Assembly (NCBI GenBank): GCA_947589425.1
Contig: CANQAV010000002.1
Coordinates: forward strand, 1 to 64,000
Direction of reading: 5' to 3'
Origin: Candidatus Gastranaerophilales bacterium
GTDB taxonomy: Bacteria; Cyanobacteriota; Vampirovibrionia; Gastranaerophilales; Gastranaerophilaceae
Length of the DNA: 64,000 nt
This document shows, in pieces, positions 50,776-60,615 of this stretch. The position numbers were made by a program, and so were the translations under genes. Numbering within the stretch: the stretch's first letter is position 1; each line of letters begins with the position of its first letter. The notes beneath the pieces were generated by a model. It was not told the origin of the DNA. It worked only from the letters and a program-made list of their open reading frames with translations, and did no database searches.

Positions 50776-51462
50776 TTAAGAGAAAAAGTGTCCTCTTTTT
50801 GAATCAAGGGTAATTCTATCAAATGAATAAAGCGCTGCGGGGCGTTTTGAAACAGATTTTGTTACTTCATTCGTTTCAACAAGAATATTTGAAGATAACA
50901 TCTTTTTTCTGAAATTTCTTTTGTCGAGGGTCTTTTTAAGAATTAGTTCATAGGACTTTTGAAGCTCTGTCAGAGTGAATTTCTTAGGCAGAAGCTGAAA
51001 AGCAATCGGACACAATTCAAGTCTTTCACGTGTGCGCTTAAGTGAATATTCAATAATCTCTTTATGGTCAAAAGCAAGAGGGGGAAGTTTTTCAACATCA
51101 TGCCATTGAATATCCGCAACCCCTTCGGTATTTTTTATGTCAATTTTAATATCTTCCGCTCTTAAAAGCGCAAAATAAGCGCATGTGATGACACGGGCAT
51201 TAGGATATCTAAGGGGATCACCAAAGGTGTAGAGCTGTTCAAGATAAATATTTTGAACCGTTGTTTTTTCTTTTAAAACACGAAGTGCGGCATCATCAAT
51301 ATTTTCGGATAGTCTGATAAATCCGCCGGGGATTGACCATTTGCCTCTAAACGGCTCATTAACACGTTTTACAAGCAAAACTTTTAATTTATTGTTGTGT
51401 ATTGTTAAAATTACAACGTCGACCGTGACTTCGTGGGTTTTTGTTTCAGCAAATGTTCTCAT
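50776..51462 (-). CDS. NUDIX hydrolase with C-terminal winged helix (NrtR-like)
   Basis: GKWSIPGGFIRLSENIDDAALRVLKEKT; C-terminal FTLTELQKSYELILKKTLDKRNFRKKM. Confidence 0.88.
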   Translation of the reverse strand: MRTFAETKTHEVTVDVVILTIHNNKLKVLLVKRVNEPFRGKWSIPGGFIRLSENIDDAALRVLKEKTTVQNIYLEQLYTFGDPLRYPNARVITCAYFALLRAEDIKIDIKNTEGVADIQWHDVEKLPPLAFDHKEIIEYSLKRTRERLELCPIAFQLLPKKFTLTELQKSYELILKKTLDKRNFRKKMLSSNILVETNEVTKSVSKRPAALYSFDRITLDSKRGHFFS

Positions 51463-51516
51463 ATGCCTATAATATAATAAATTTGGTTTTTGGGCAAGAA
51501 ATGTAAATTGATGATT

Positions 51517-52230
51517 TTAAAAAAACCTTGAAAAAACTTTAATATATATCAAAATTGAAGCAATTATCAAAAGCGCACCGGATAGTTTCATCAAAATTTC
51601 CGAAATATTTGAAAAATTCTTTATTCCTTTTAAAAACGAAGTGAATACGCCCGCAAGAACTACAATCACACCCTGTCCCAAAGAAAAACACAGGAGCATA
51701 AGCGAGGATATTACAATACTTTTTGTTAATGCCGCAAAACCCATAATCCCCGCCAAAATCGGAGTTGAACAGGGGCTTGAAGCAAAAGCAAAAAGAATAC
51801 CCACCATAAAAGGATATACGAATAAACTTGTGGAAGACCCTTTCGGTATTCTCTTAATAATCGGGGATAAATTGAGCTCAATCAAACCTAAGAGATTTAA
51901 ACCCATAATCAAAATTAAAGAGGATAAAAACAATATCCAGTAATTTCCGCCGAAAGCAACAAAAACATTGCCCGTTAGGGCGCATACAACCCCTATTATT
52001 GATAAAATTACCGATAAACCGAAAACGAATGAGGTCAATTGAATAAATGTCTTAAATTTATCGCTGTCGCCGTAACCTCCGACATAACCCACTATTAGCG
52101 GAATCATCCCTAATGAGCAAGGTGAAATTGAAGCCAATACACCCCCCAAGAAGGAAACTAATAAAAATACGAGTGAAAATTCACCGTTTGACAAATATTC
52201 AACTAACCTGTTCGTTATTTCAACAATCAT
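51517..52230 (-). CDS. ccdA: CcdA-family thiol:disulfide transmembrane protein
   Basis: GGVLASISPCSLGMIPLIVGYVGG; FASSPCSTPILAGIMGFAA. Confidence 0.92.
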   Translation of the reverse strand: MIVEITNRLVEYLSNGEFSLVFLLVSFLGGVLASISPCSLGMIPLIVGYVGGYGDSDKFKTFIQLTSFVFGLSVILSIIGVVCALTGNVFVAFGGNYWILFLSSLILIMGLNLLGLIELNLSPIIKRIPKGSSTSLFVYPFMVGILFAFASSPCSTPILAGIMGFAALTKSIVISSLMLLCFSLGQGVIVVLAGVFTSFLKGIKNFSNISEILMKLSGALLIIASILIYIKVFSRFF

Positions 52231-52646
52231 TATTTTATTCCGTCAAGCACTTCAATAATTTCATCCGCTTTCATTGCACCTTCCCGAACTTTTACGGTAT
52301 CACCGCTTTTGTTTAAAAATACTATAGTAGGCACAAGTTTAACGTTAAACTTTTTAATAGCATTTTTGTTGTAGTTAACGCCTTTTCCGACATTTTCAAC
52401 AACGTTGATTTCTTCTATTATAACGCTGTCTTTATAATTTTCCATTGCTTTATTAAGCTCTGTTTCAGCTTCTTTGCATTCCGAACACATTGGAGATGAA
52501 AATTTTATGATTTTCGCTTTTGGATTTTTAACCTTGTCATTACCTTCAACTTTGCACATGGCAGCATTTTGAGCTCTCATATCAAGAAAAGCATAAGTAG
52601 TAAGGGGTATTACAAAAATAAGAGCAACTATAATCCAATTTTTCAT
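52230..52646 (-). CDS. Membrane-anchored thioredoxin-fold protein
   Basis: FSSPMCSECKEAETEL (CxxC); VKLVPTIVFLNKSGD. Confidence 0.88.
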   Translation of the reverse strand: MKNWIIVALIFVIPLTTYAFLDMRAQNAAMCKVEGNDKVKNPKAKIIKFSSPMCSECKEAETELNKAMENYKDSVIIEEINVVENVGKGVNYNKNAIKKFNVKLVPTIVFLNKSGDTVKVREGAMKADEIIEVLDGIK

Positions 52647-52798
52647 AGCTTTTTCCTTTTAAAATTCATACATTTTATTATAATCACAATTTATTTCATT
52701 TCAAATCGGTTAAGAAAATTAGCCCGATGGAACAAACTTTAAGCTTTTACGTCATATTTTAAAAGGGTTTATGATAAAATAAAATAAGAGGTGAGGAT

Positions 52799-53740
52799 AT
52801 GCAAGATAAATTATATGACTGTATTATCTTAGGCGGAGGACCGGCGGGGCTGTCTGCCGGATTATATTGCGCAAGAGCGAATTTAAGCTGTGCAATAATA
52901 GATAAATGCACTCTCGGCGGAACTCCCGCAAATTACTGCGAAATTGAAAACTACCTCGGCTTTAATAAAATCAGAAGTTTTGAATTATGCGAAAAATTTG
53001 AAGAACACATAAATTGCTTCAACATTGAAAAATTTACCTGCGAAGAAATAATGAGCACTGATTTATTATCCGAAATTAAAACAATTAAAACAGATTCAAA
53101 CACTTATAAAGCGAAAAGTGTTATAATAGCGCTCGGCGCATCCGCCAAAAAATTAAACATAAAAGGAGAAGAGGAAAATATCGGAAAAGGTGTAAGCTAT
53201 TGCGCAGTTTGCGACGGGGCTTTTTATAAAGATAAAACCGTATGTGTTATAGGAGGAGGAAACAGTGCGGTTGAAGAAGCCCTTTATTTAACAAAATTTG
53301 CAAAGAAAGTATATTTAATCCACAGACGAAACACCCTAAGAGCCGATAAAATCGTACAGGAAAGATTGAAAAACAATAAAAAAATTGAGCTTATTTTAAA
53401 TTCAATTCCGATTGAAATAATCGCTCAAAACAAAGTTAATTCAATAAAAATTAAAAACACAATAACCCAAGAAGAACAAAATCTTAAAACAGACGGGGTT
53501 TTTCCGTATATCGGAATAAAACCCAATGTTGAATTATTTTCCAATCAGGTTAAACTTGATGAAGAAGGCTTTATTATAACCGACAAAAATATGGAAACAA
53601 ATATAAAAGGAGTGTATGCAACGGGAGATATAAGAAATACCCCCTTAAGACAGGTAATAACAGCCGTTTCAGACGGCGCAATAGCGGGCGTTGAAGTATC
53701 GAAATATTTAATACATCAAAAAGAAACAGTTAAAAAATAG
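52799..53740 (+). CDS. trxB: Thioredoxin reductase
   Basis: GGGPAGLSAGLYCARA; CAVCDGAF; GVYATGDIRNTPLRQVITAVSDGAIAG. Confidence 0.94.
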   Translation: MQDKLYDCIILGGGPAGLSAGLYCARANLSCAIIDKCTLGGTPANYCEIENYLGFNKIRSFELCEKFEEHINCFNIEKFTCEEIMSTDLLSEIKTIKTDSNTYKAKSVIIALGASAKKLNIKGEEENIGKGVSYCAVCDGAFYKDKTVCVIGGGNSAVEEALYLTKFAKKVYLIHRRNTLRADKIVQERLKNNKKIELILNSIPIEIIAQNKVNSIKIKNTITQEEQNLKTDGVFPYIGIKPNVELFSNQVKLDEEGFIITDKNMETNIKGVYATGDIRNTPLRQVITAVSDGAIAGVEVSKYLIHQKETVKK

Positions 53741-53749
53741 AGGGAAATT

Positions 53750-54718
53750 ATGAAAGCACTTGTTTGGGATGAAACATTAAAACTTGATAAAAACTACCCG
53801 ATACCCGAAGTTTCAGACGACGAAGTCCTTATCAAAACAACAATGGCGGGTATTTGCAACACCGATTATGAAATCACAAAAGGATATATGGGCTATAAAG
53901 GTATTTTAGGTCATGAATTTGTCGGAGTAGTTGTAAAAACGGGTAAAAACGCTGATAAATCTTTAGTCGGAAAAAGAGTAACAGGGGAAATCAACCTTGC
54001 ATGCGGCAATTGTTCATATTGTGCTAAAGGACTTCAAAGACACTGCCCCAATCGCAAAACTTTAGGAATATACAAAAAAGACGGCTGTTTTTGCGAATAT
54101 TTTACTCTGCCTCAAAAAAATGTTATTCCTGTTTCGGATGCTATTGATGATATAACCGCTGTTTTTACGGAGCCTTTGGCGGCAGCTTATGAAATCCTTG
54201 AACAATTGCACATAAGACCCGACCATAAAGTTGCAATTTTAGGCGACGGGAAACTGGGTCTTTGTATTTCTTTAGTATTTTCCGCTTTAAATATTGATTA
54301 TACCCATATCGGGCGCCACAGAGAAAAACTTGAAATTTCAAAAAAATTGGGTGCAAAAGTAAAATTGTCGGATGAATTAGAAAAAGATGACATAAAAAAT
54401 TATGACGTTGTAGTTGAAGCAACAGGCTCTTCGGGCGGATTTGAAACAAGTGTATCGCTTGTAAAACCAAGGGGAACTCTTGTTTTAAAAAGCACAATAG
54501 CGGCAAAAGAAGGGTTGAATTTAGCATCCGTTGTTGTTGACGAAATAACGGTATTGGGCTCAAGATGCGGACAATTCAGACCAATTTTAAGACTTTTGGA
54601 AAAAGGCAAAATTGATGTTAAACCGCTTGTGAGCGCAATATACAGCGTTGATGAATTTGAAAAAGCGTTTTTTGAAAACGAAAAAAAAGGCACTCTTAAA
54701 GTTCTTGTAAAATTCTAA
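53750..54718 (+). CDS. Zinc-dependent MDR-family alcohol dehydrogenase
   Basis: GILGHEFVGVV; CGNCSYCAKGLQRHCPNRKTLGI. Confidence 0.92.
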   Translation: MKALVWDETLKLDKNYPIPEVSDDEVLIKTTMAGICNTDYEITKGYMGYKGILGHEFVGVVVKTGKNADKSLVGKRVTGEINLACGNCSYCAKGLQRHCPNRKTLGIYKKDGCFCEYFTLPQKNVIPVSDAIDDITAVFTEPLAAAYEILEQLHIRPDHKVAILGDGKLGLCISLVFSALNIDYTHIGRHREKLEISKKLGAKVKLSDELEKDDIKNYDVVVEATGSSGGFETSVSLVKPRGTLVLKSTIAAKEGLNLASVVVDEITVLGSRCGQFRPILRLLEKGKIDVKPLVSAIYSVDEFEKAFFENEKKGTLKVLVKF

Positions 54719-54719
54719 A

Positions 54720-55508
54720 ATGAAAAATATCAAAACTTTTATAACTCAAGACGGCTCTTTAGGGCTTTATAACACTGAACTTGATGAAATTTACCACAGC
54801 AAATTCGGTGCAAAAAAAGAAGCCTTTGAAAAATTCGTTGAGCCCTGTTTAATCTTAGACAATAAACCGCTTAAAATCCTTGATATTTGCTATGGAATAG
54901 GATATAACACAAAGTGCGCAATCGAAAATTTTAAAAATATTAAATTAATTGACTGCGTTGAAAAAGATGAGGAATTAGTTAAAAAATCTCCTCAATTTGA
55001 ATATGACAAAAAAATCAATGATATTATTGAAAACAATCTGAAAAATCCCGAATTTATTCATTTTTATACCGATGATATAAGAAAAATTATAAACATTTCA
55101 GATAAAAAATACGATATAATCTTTCACGACGGCTTTGCCCCTCACAAACAGCCCGAATTGTGGAGTGTTGAATTAATTTCAAAAATTCTCCAAAAACTTG
55201 ATAAAAACGGGCTATATTGTACGTATAATCACTCAAAACCGGTCTTGAGAGCACTTTTTGAAAATAAAATTTATATCGGAAAAGTAATAAAAGATAACAG
55301 AACAATTGCAACAACAGCTTCTTTTAACCCCGAATTAATTAAAAATCCGCTCAGCGATATTGATATCAAAGAACTTGAAACAAAATCCGCAATTCCGTAT
55401 CATGATTGGAATTTAAAATTAAGTTCGCAAGAAATCATTAATCTCAGAAAAGAAGAGGTTAAAAATTCAAAATTACAAACTTTAAGCAGTTTAAAAAAGC
55501 AAAAATAG
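54720..55508 (+). CDS. MnmC-like (MnmD/DUF752) SAM-dependent methyltransferase
   Basis: TQDGSLGLYNTELDEIYHSKFGAKKEA; ILDICYGIGYNTKCAI; DIIFHDGFAPHKQPELWS. Confidence 0.88.
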   Translation: MKNIKTFITQDGSLGLYNTELDEIYHSKFGAKKEAFEKFVEPCLILDNKPLKILDICYGIGYNTKCAIENFKNIKLIDCVEKDEELVKKSPQFEYDKKINDIIENNLKNPEFIHFYTDDIRKIINISDKKYDIIFHDGFAPHKQPELWSVELISKILQKLDKNGLYCTYNHSKPVLRALFENKIYIGKVIKDNRTIATTASFNPELIKNPLSDIDIKELETKSAIPYHDWNLKLSSQEIINLRKEEVKNSKLQTLSSLKKQK

Positions 55509-55601
55509 TTATTCACAAGATTTAAAACAATAAAAAAGCCGAAAGAAAAATGGCTTTTACAGCTTCATCATTTTATAGTAAAATGATATTCAGGGGAATA
55601 T

Positions 55602-58223
55602 ATGGAAGATAAAAAAACTCTTATTTTAATTGACGGGCATGCACTCGCTTTTAGAATGTTTTTTGCGCTTGAGCGGACTGCCATGCAAACAACCGACCAT
55701 ATACCCACATGGGCTGTTTGGGGATTTTTTAAAGCGATTTTTGACCTTTTGGGGGATAAAAAATTAACCATAAAACCAAACTCCGTTGCTGTAGCGTTTG
55801 ATGTTTCAAAAGCAACCTTCAGGCTTGAAAAATATCAGGATTATAAAGCAAACAGATTAACCATGCCCGATACTCTAAGACAGCAGATTGAACTCATTAA
55901 AGAAGGTTTAATTTCCCTTGATATTCCGATTTATACAAAAACAGGCTACGAAGGAGATGATGTCATCGGAACAATTGCATCTCAGGCTTGTAAATTAGGA
56001 CATAAAACATATATTTTAACAGGGGATAAAGATAGTTTTCAGCTTGTTGACGATAACGGTTTAATAAATATTTTAATTCCTCAAAAGGGCGAAATTAACA
56101 AATATGATAAAGAAAAAGTCTTTGAAAAATTAGGGGTATATCCTTCTCAAGTAGTTGACTATAAAGCTCTTTGCGGAGATACATCAGATAATATCCCGGG
56201 CGTTAAAGGAATAGGCCCTAAAAGTGCATGCTCTCTTTTAGAAGAATATAAAACGCTCGACGGGGTTTATCAAAATATAGACAAAATTACAAAAAAAGCG
56301 CTAAAAGAAAAACTTGTTGAAGGAAAAGAAAGCGCTTATTTATCTCAATTTTTGGCAACAATTGTAAGAGATTTGGATATTGAATTTAATTTTGATAAAG
56401 CATGCCTTACAAAGCCCGACAAAACAAAAGTTGAAGCATTCTTGAAAAAACTTCAATTTTTTACTTTTTTGAAAAATATTGATAAACTGCTTGAGCCTTT
56501 TAATTCGCAATTCAGCTGTAAAAAAGAAGTTGAAGAAGAAACGGGCGAAGAAATAAAAGTTCAAAGACAGCTTAATCTTTTTGAAAATAAAAGAGAAATA
56601 AAGCCATGTGAAAAATTAAATGGCATTGAAGGCTTAAATTTTGTCAAAAATATAAAAGAAAACTCAAAAACCGCACTGTTATTAGATTTTGAGGATAAAG
56701 AATTTTGCTATGTCGCACAGGGAACAACCTCAATAAAAGCTCCCGTTAATGAAATTCAAGAATATATCAAAAATCAAAATATTAAAAAAATAATCTATGA
56801 TATCAAAAGCTATAATGATGAAGTTAAAGGAATTTATCTTGATTTAGAGCTTGCAAGCTATATAAAAGATTCTTCAAGAAAACACGATTTGATTACTCAA
56901 ATAAATGAAAATCTTAATCTTGTACCCGATGAAAACGATTATTACACCCTGTGCTATTATATGCTTTTATTGGACGAATTTTATAATAATACGCTCAATG
57001 AAAAAGAAAAAAAACTGCTCTATGAAACGGAAATCCCTCTCTCATACGTTTTAAAAGACATGGAAAAAACGGGTGTATGTCTTGATTGCTCTTGTTTAAA
57101 AGCAATCGGAGATGAAATTGATGTAAAAGTAAAAGAATATGAAAATAAAATATATTCCAAAGCAAATTGCACTTTTAACATCAACTCACCAAAACAGGTA
57201 GCGGAAGTTCTGTTTGATAAGCTTCAAATTAAACCTAAAAAGAAAGGTAAATCCGGAAGTTTTTCAACAAACGCAAAAATTTTGGAAGAACTTGCTCAGG
57301 AATATGAAATTGCTCGTGATATAACACAACACCGCCAATTGATGAAGCTTAAAACAACTTATATTGATGCTCTGCCGAAATTAATTCAAAAAGACGGCAG
57401 AATACACACTCATTTTAATCAGGTTGTAACAACAACGGGAAGATTATCTTCATCCGATCCGAATTTACAAAATATACCCATAAGAACGGATTTTTCAAAC
57501 AGAATAAGAGCCGCATTTGTACCCAAAGACGATAAAAGCGTTATCTTAAGTGCGGATTATTCACAAGTGGAATTAAGGCTCTTAGCACACTACAGCGACG
57601 ATAAAACACTCATTAATGCGTTTATGGAAGATAAAGACGTCCACACAATTACGGCATCAAAAATATTTAATGTCGAACAAAAAGATGTTACAAAAGAAAT
57701 GAGAAGAAAAGCCAAAACCGTTAATTTCGGCATAATATACGGACAAACACGCTTTGGGCTTGCTAAAACGTTAAACATATCCCCCTGGGAAGCACAAGAT
57801 TTAATAAATAAATATTTTGCAACTTATCCGAATATTTCAAAATATATGAATGAAACAATTGAATTTGTTCAAACAAACGGCTATGTTGAAACTCTTTACG
57901 GAAGAAAAAGATATTTGGGAGCTCAGCTGAATTCAAGAAATGCATCCATCAGAGAATTTGCTCTGAGAGCCGCAATTAATGCACCTCTGCAGGGAACAAG
58001 CGCTGATATAATCAAAATGGCTATGGTAGATTTATATCAAAAACTTAAAAATTATAAATCTAAAATACTTATTCAAATTCATGATGAATTGGTTTTGGAA
58101 GTTTTAAAAGATGAACTTGAAGAAGTAAAAGAACTGACACTCAGGGCAATGGAATTAAATCAGCCTTTAAAAGTACCTCTTAAGATTGAAGCGGGATGGG
58201 GAAAAACATGGATGGAAAAATAA
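55602..58223 (+). CDS. polA: DNA polymerase I
   Basis: 5' nuclease LTGDKDSFQLV; polymerase SADYSQVELRLLAHYS, RRKAKTVNFGIIYG, QIHDELVLEV. Confidence 0.97.
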   Translation: MEDKKTLILIDGHALAFRMFFALERTAMQTTDHIPTWAVWGFFKAIFDLLGDKKLTIKPNSVAVAFDVSKATFRLEKYQDYKANRLTMPDTLRQQIELIKEGLISLDIPIYTKTGYEGDDVIGTIASQACKLGHKTYILTGDKDSFQLVDDNGLINILIPQKGEINKYDKEKVFEKLGVYPSQVVDYKALCGDTSDNIPGVKGIGPKSACSLLEEYKTLDGVYQNIDKITKKALKEKLVEGKESAYLSQFLATIVRDLDIEFNFDKACLTKPDKTKVEAFLKKLQFFTFLKNIDKLLEPFNSQFSCKKEVEEETGEEIKVQRQLNLFENKREIKPCEKLNGIEGLNFVKNIKENSKTALLLDFEDKEFCYVAQGTTSIKAPVNEIQEYIKNQNIKKIIYDIKSYNDEVKGIYLDLELASYIKDSSRKHDLITQINENLNLVPDENDYYTLCYYMLLLDEFYNNTLNEKEKKLLYETEIPLSYVLKDMEKTGVCLDCSCLKAIGDEIDVKVKEYENKIYSKANCTFNINSPKQVAEVLFDKLQIKPKKKGKSGSFSTNAKILEELAQEYEIARDITQHRQLMKLKTTYIDALPKLIQKDGRIHTHFNQVVTTTGRLSSSDPNLQNIPIRTDFSNRIRAAFVPKDDKSVILSADYSQVELRLLAHYSDDKTLINAFMEDKDVHTITASKIFNVEQKDVTKEMRRKAKTVNFGIIYGQTRFGLAKTLNISPWEAQDLINKYFATYPNISKYMNETIEFVQTNGYVETLYGRKRYLGAQLNSRNASIREFALRAAINAPLQGTSADIIKMAMVDLYQKLKNYKSKILIQIHDELVLEVLKDELEEVKELTLRAMELNQPLKVPLKIEAGWGKTWMEK

Positions 58224-58588
58224 AAAATGTTTTAAAACTTATATTGATTTTAATTTGTATAACTTCTTTTTCATTTGCATTTCAAATTGAAGATTGTGCA
58301 AAACTCTATTCAAAAGATGCAGACAGCCTGTTTATGGATGTTTTAAGCGCACTGAGCCAATCGGGAAAATATGAAATTTCTGAAATTCAAACAAAAAACG
58401 GATATATTTTATTCCTGTACGGCTCAAAATATTATCTTTTAACTTTAACCAAAAGATACCAAAATCAAACCGAAATAAAAATCCTTCCTCAAAACAGCGA
58501 CTTTTCTCAAGGATTTGAAGTAATTCAATCCGTATTTAATACAATTGATGAGGGAATAAAATCAAGACCCTTGAAGGAAGTGAAATAA
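58196..58588 (+). CDS. Small secreted hypothetical protein
   Basis: Signal peptide; starts inside polA 3' end (58208 also plausible). Confidence 0.6.
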   Translation: MGKNMDGKIKNVLKLILILICITSFSFAFQIEDCAKLYSKDADSLFMDVLSALSQSGKYEISEIQTKNGYILFLYGSKYYLLTLTKRYQNQTEIKILPQNSDFSQGFEVIQSVFNTIDEGIKSRPLKEVK

Positions 58589-60615
58589 TGAAAAAATACG
58601 CTTCCGTTTTAGTTGATATAAATAAATTGGGTACTAAAACCTTCAGCTATTTAGTACCCGAGAAAATGAAGGAAAATTTAAAAATCGGACAGGCGGTCTC
58701 AATTCCTTTCGGAAGAAGAAAAGAAAATCTTAAAGCCTATATTGTGGGTTTTACAAACTATCTTGAAGAAGGTATTAAGCCGAAGGAAATAGATGAAATT
58801 TTAGAGCTTGAGCCTTTGTTTAGTCTTGAATATCTTAATTTGCTGGAATGGGTTGCAAACTATTACTGCTGTGATTTACAGACTGTTTTAAATACTGCCC
58901 TTCCTCAAAAATTCTTTGAAAAAAATGTTAAAAAATACAGAGCCCCGAGAATTAAAAACGAAGTTTTTAACACGGGCAAAAAAGAAGAAAATATCATCTT
59001 AAGCCCAGCACAGGAAGAAGTTTATAATCAAATAAAACGAATAGGGGCAAAAACATCTTTAATCCACGGAATAACAGGCTCGGGCAAAACGGAAATTTAT
59101 TTTAAACTTATCCAAGACACAATTAATGAAGGAAAAAACGTCATTTTCTTAGCCCCCGAAATTGCTCTTGTATCACAGTTAACAATGCGCTCAATCGAAA
59201 GATTCGGGAAAGAATCTATTGCAATCTGGCACAGTTCAATCACCGAAGCTCAAAAATATGAAACATGGAAAAAATTAAAAAATAATGAGATTAAAATTCT
59301 TTTTGGGGCAAGAAGTGCTGTTTTTGCGCCTATTCAAAACCTCGGTCTTATTATAATTGATGAAGAACACGATTCGGGATATAAACAAACAATGCCCAAC
59401 CCGAGGTATAATGCCAAAGATGTTGCAAAAAAACTTTGCGAACTATACGATGCCAAGCTTGTTTTGGGCTCTGCCACACCGAGTATTGAAAGCTATTATG
59501 AAGCAATAAATACAAATTCTCTTTTTAAATTAAAAGAAAGATATAACAAAGCAAGCCTTGCCGACATAAGCATAATTGATATGAAAACCGAAAGAGCCGA
59601 AAAAAATTACTCCCTTTTTTCCAAAACTCTTATACAAAAAACAAAAGAAGAGGTGGAAAAAGGCAGGCAGGTTATTTATTTAATAAACAGACGGGGCTAT
59701 AGCTCCTATACTCAATGTATGGAATGCGGAGAAGTAATTGAATGTAAAAAATGCGCAATTCCAATGATATATCATTCCCAAACAAACAGCTACAAATGCC
59801 ACTGGTGCAGCTGTGAAATTGAAGCATCAAACCTGAGATGTCCCAAATGTAATTCAAGCGCTCTTGAACATTTTGGAACGGGCTCTCAAAAGGTTGAAAT
59901 CAAAGCAAAAGAAATGTTCCCTTCATATAGAATTGAAAGACTTGATTCCGACAGCCTTTCAAAGAAAAATGAACACATTGAAATATTAAAAAGGTTTCAA
60001 AACAAAGAAATTGATATCTTAATCGGTACTCAAATGATAGCAAAAGGGCTTGATAACAAAAATGTTACTCTCGTCGGGGTTATAAATGCGGATTTGAGCT
60101 TTAATCTTCCGGACTATCGAAGTTCCGAAAGAGGCTTTTCAATTTTAACACAGGTAGCAGGCAGGGCAGGCAGGGGCGAAAATAAAGGAAAAGTAATATT
60201 TCAAACATATTCTCCTCAAAATCTGTTTTTACAAAACGCTCAAAATCAAGACTATGAAACATTTTTTGAAAATGAAACAAAAACAAGGGAAATGTTTGAC
60301 TATCCGCCATATTCAAAGATAATAAGGCTTATTTTATCCTCGAAAAGCGAATTTAAAGCACAAAAAGCTTCAAGCGAAATTGAATTATATTTAAGCGAAT
60401 ATTTAAAAAAGCTCTCTCTTGATGAAACAATTCTTGTTTTAGGGCCTTCTCCCTGTGTAATAAATAAAATAAGAGATGAATTTCGATATAACATCATAAT
60501 CAAAAACAAAATTTCAACCATGGGACACAGAACAATTTTAAGATTTATAAAATCAATTAAGCTCCCTAAGGATATCAAACTTGCAGTAGATATCGACCCG
60601 AATGACATACTCTGA
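58588..60615 (+). CDS. priA: Primosomal replication protein N' (PriA helicase)
   Basis: GITGSGKTEIYF; IIDEEHDSGYKQ; zinc-binding CMECGEVIECKKC...CHWCSCEI...CPKC; QVAGRAGRG. Confidence 0.95.
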   Translation: MKKYASVLVDINKLGTKTFSYLVPEKMKENLKIGQAVSIPFGRRKENLKAYIVGFTNYLEEGIKPKEIDEILELEPLFSLEYLNLLEWVANYYCCDLQTVLNTALPQKFFEKNVKKYRAPRIKNEVFNTGKKEENIILSPAQEEVYNQIKRIGAKTSLIHGITGSGKTEIYFKLIQDTINEGKNVIFLAPEIALVSQLTMRSIERFGKESIAIWHSSITEAQKYETWKKLKNNEIKILFGARSAVFAPIQNLGLIIIDEEHDSGYKQTMPNPRYNAKDVAKKLCELYDAKLVLGSATPSIESYYEAINTNSLFKLKERYNKASLADISIIDMKTERAEKNYSLFSKTLIQKTKEEVEKGRQVIYLINRRGYSSYTQCMECGEVIECKKCAIPMIYHSQTNSYKCHWCSCEIEASNLRCPKCNSSALEHFGTGSQKVEIKAKEMFPSYRIERLDSDSLSKKNEHIEILKRFQNKEIDILIGTQMIAKGLDNKNVTLVGVINADLSFNLPDYRSSERGFSILTQVAGRAGRGENKGKVIFQTYSPQNLFLQNAQNQDYETFFENETKTREMFDYPPYSKIIRLILSSKSEFKAQKASSEIELYLSEYLKKLSLDETILVLGPSPCVINKIRDEFRYNIIIKNKISTMGHRTILRFIKSIKLPKDIKLAVDIDPNDIL

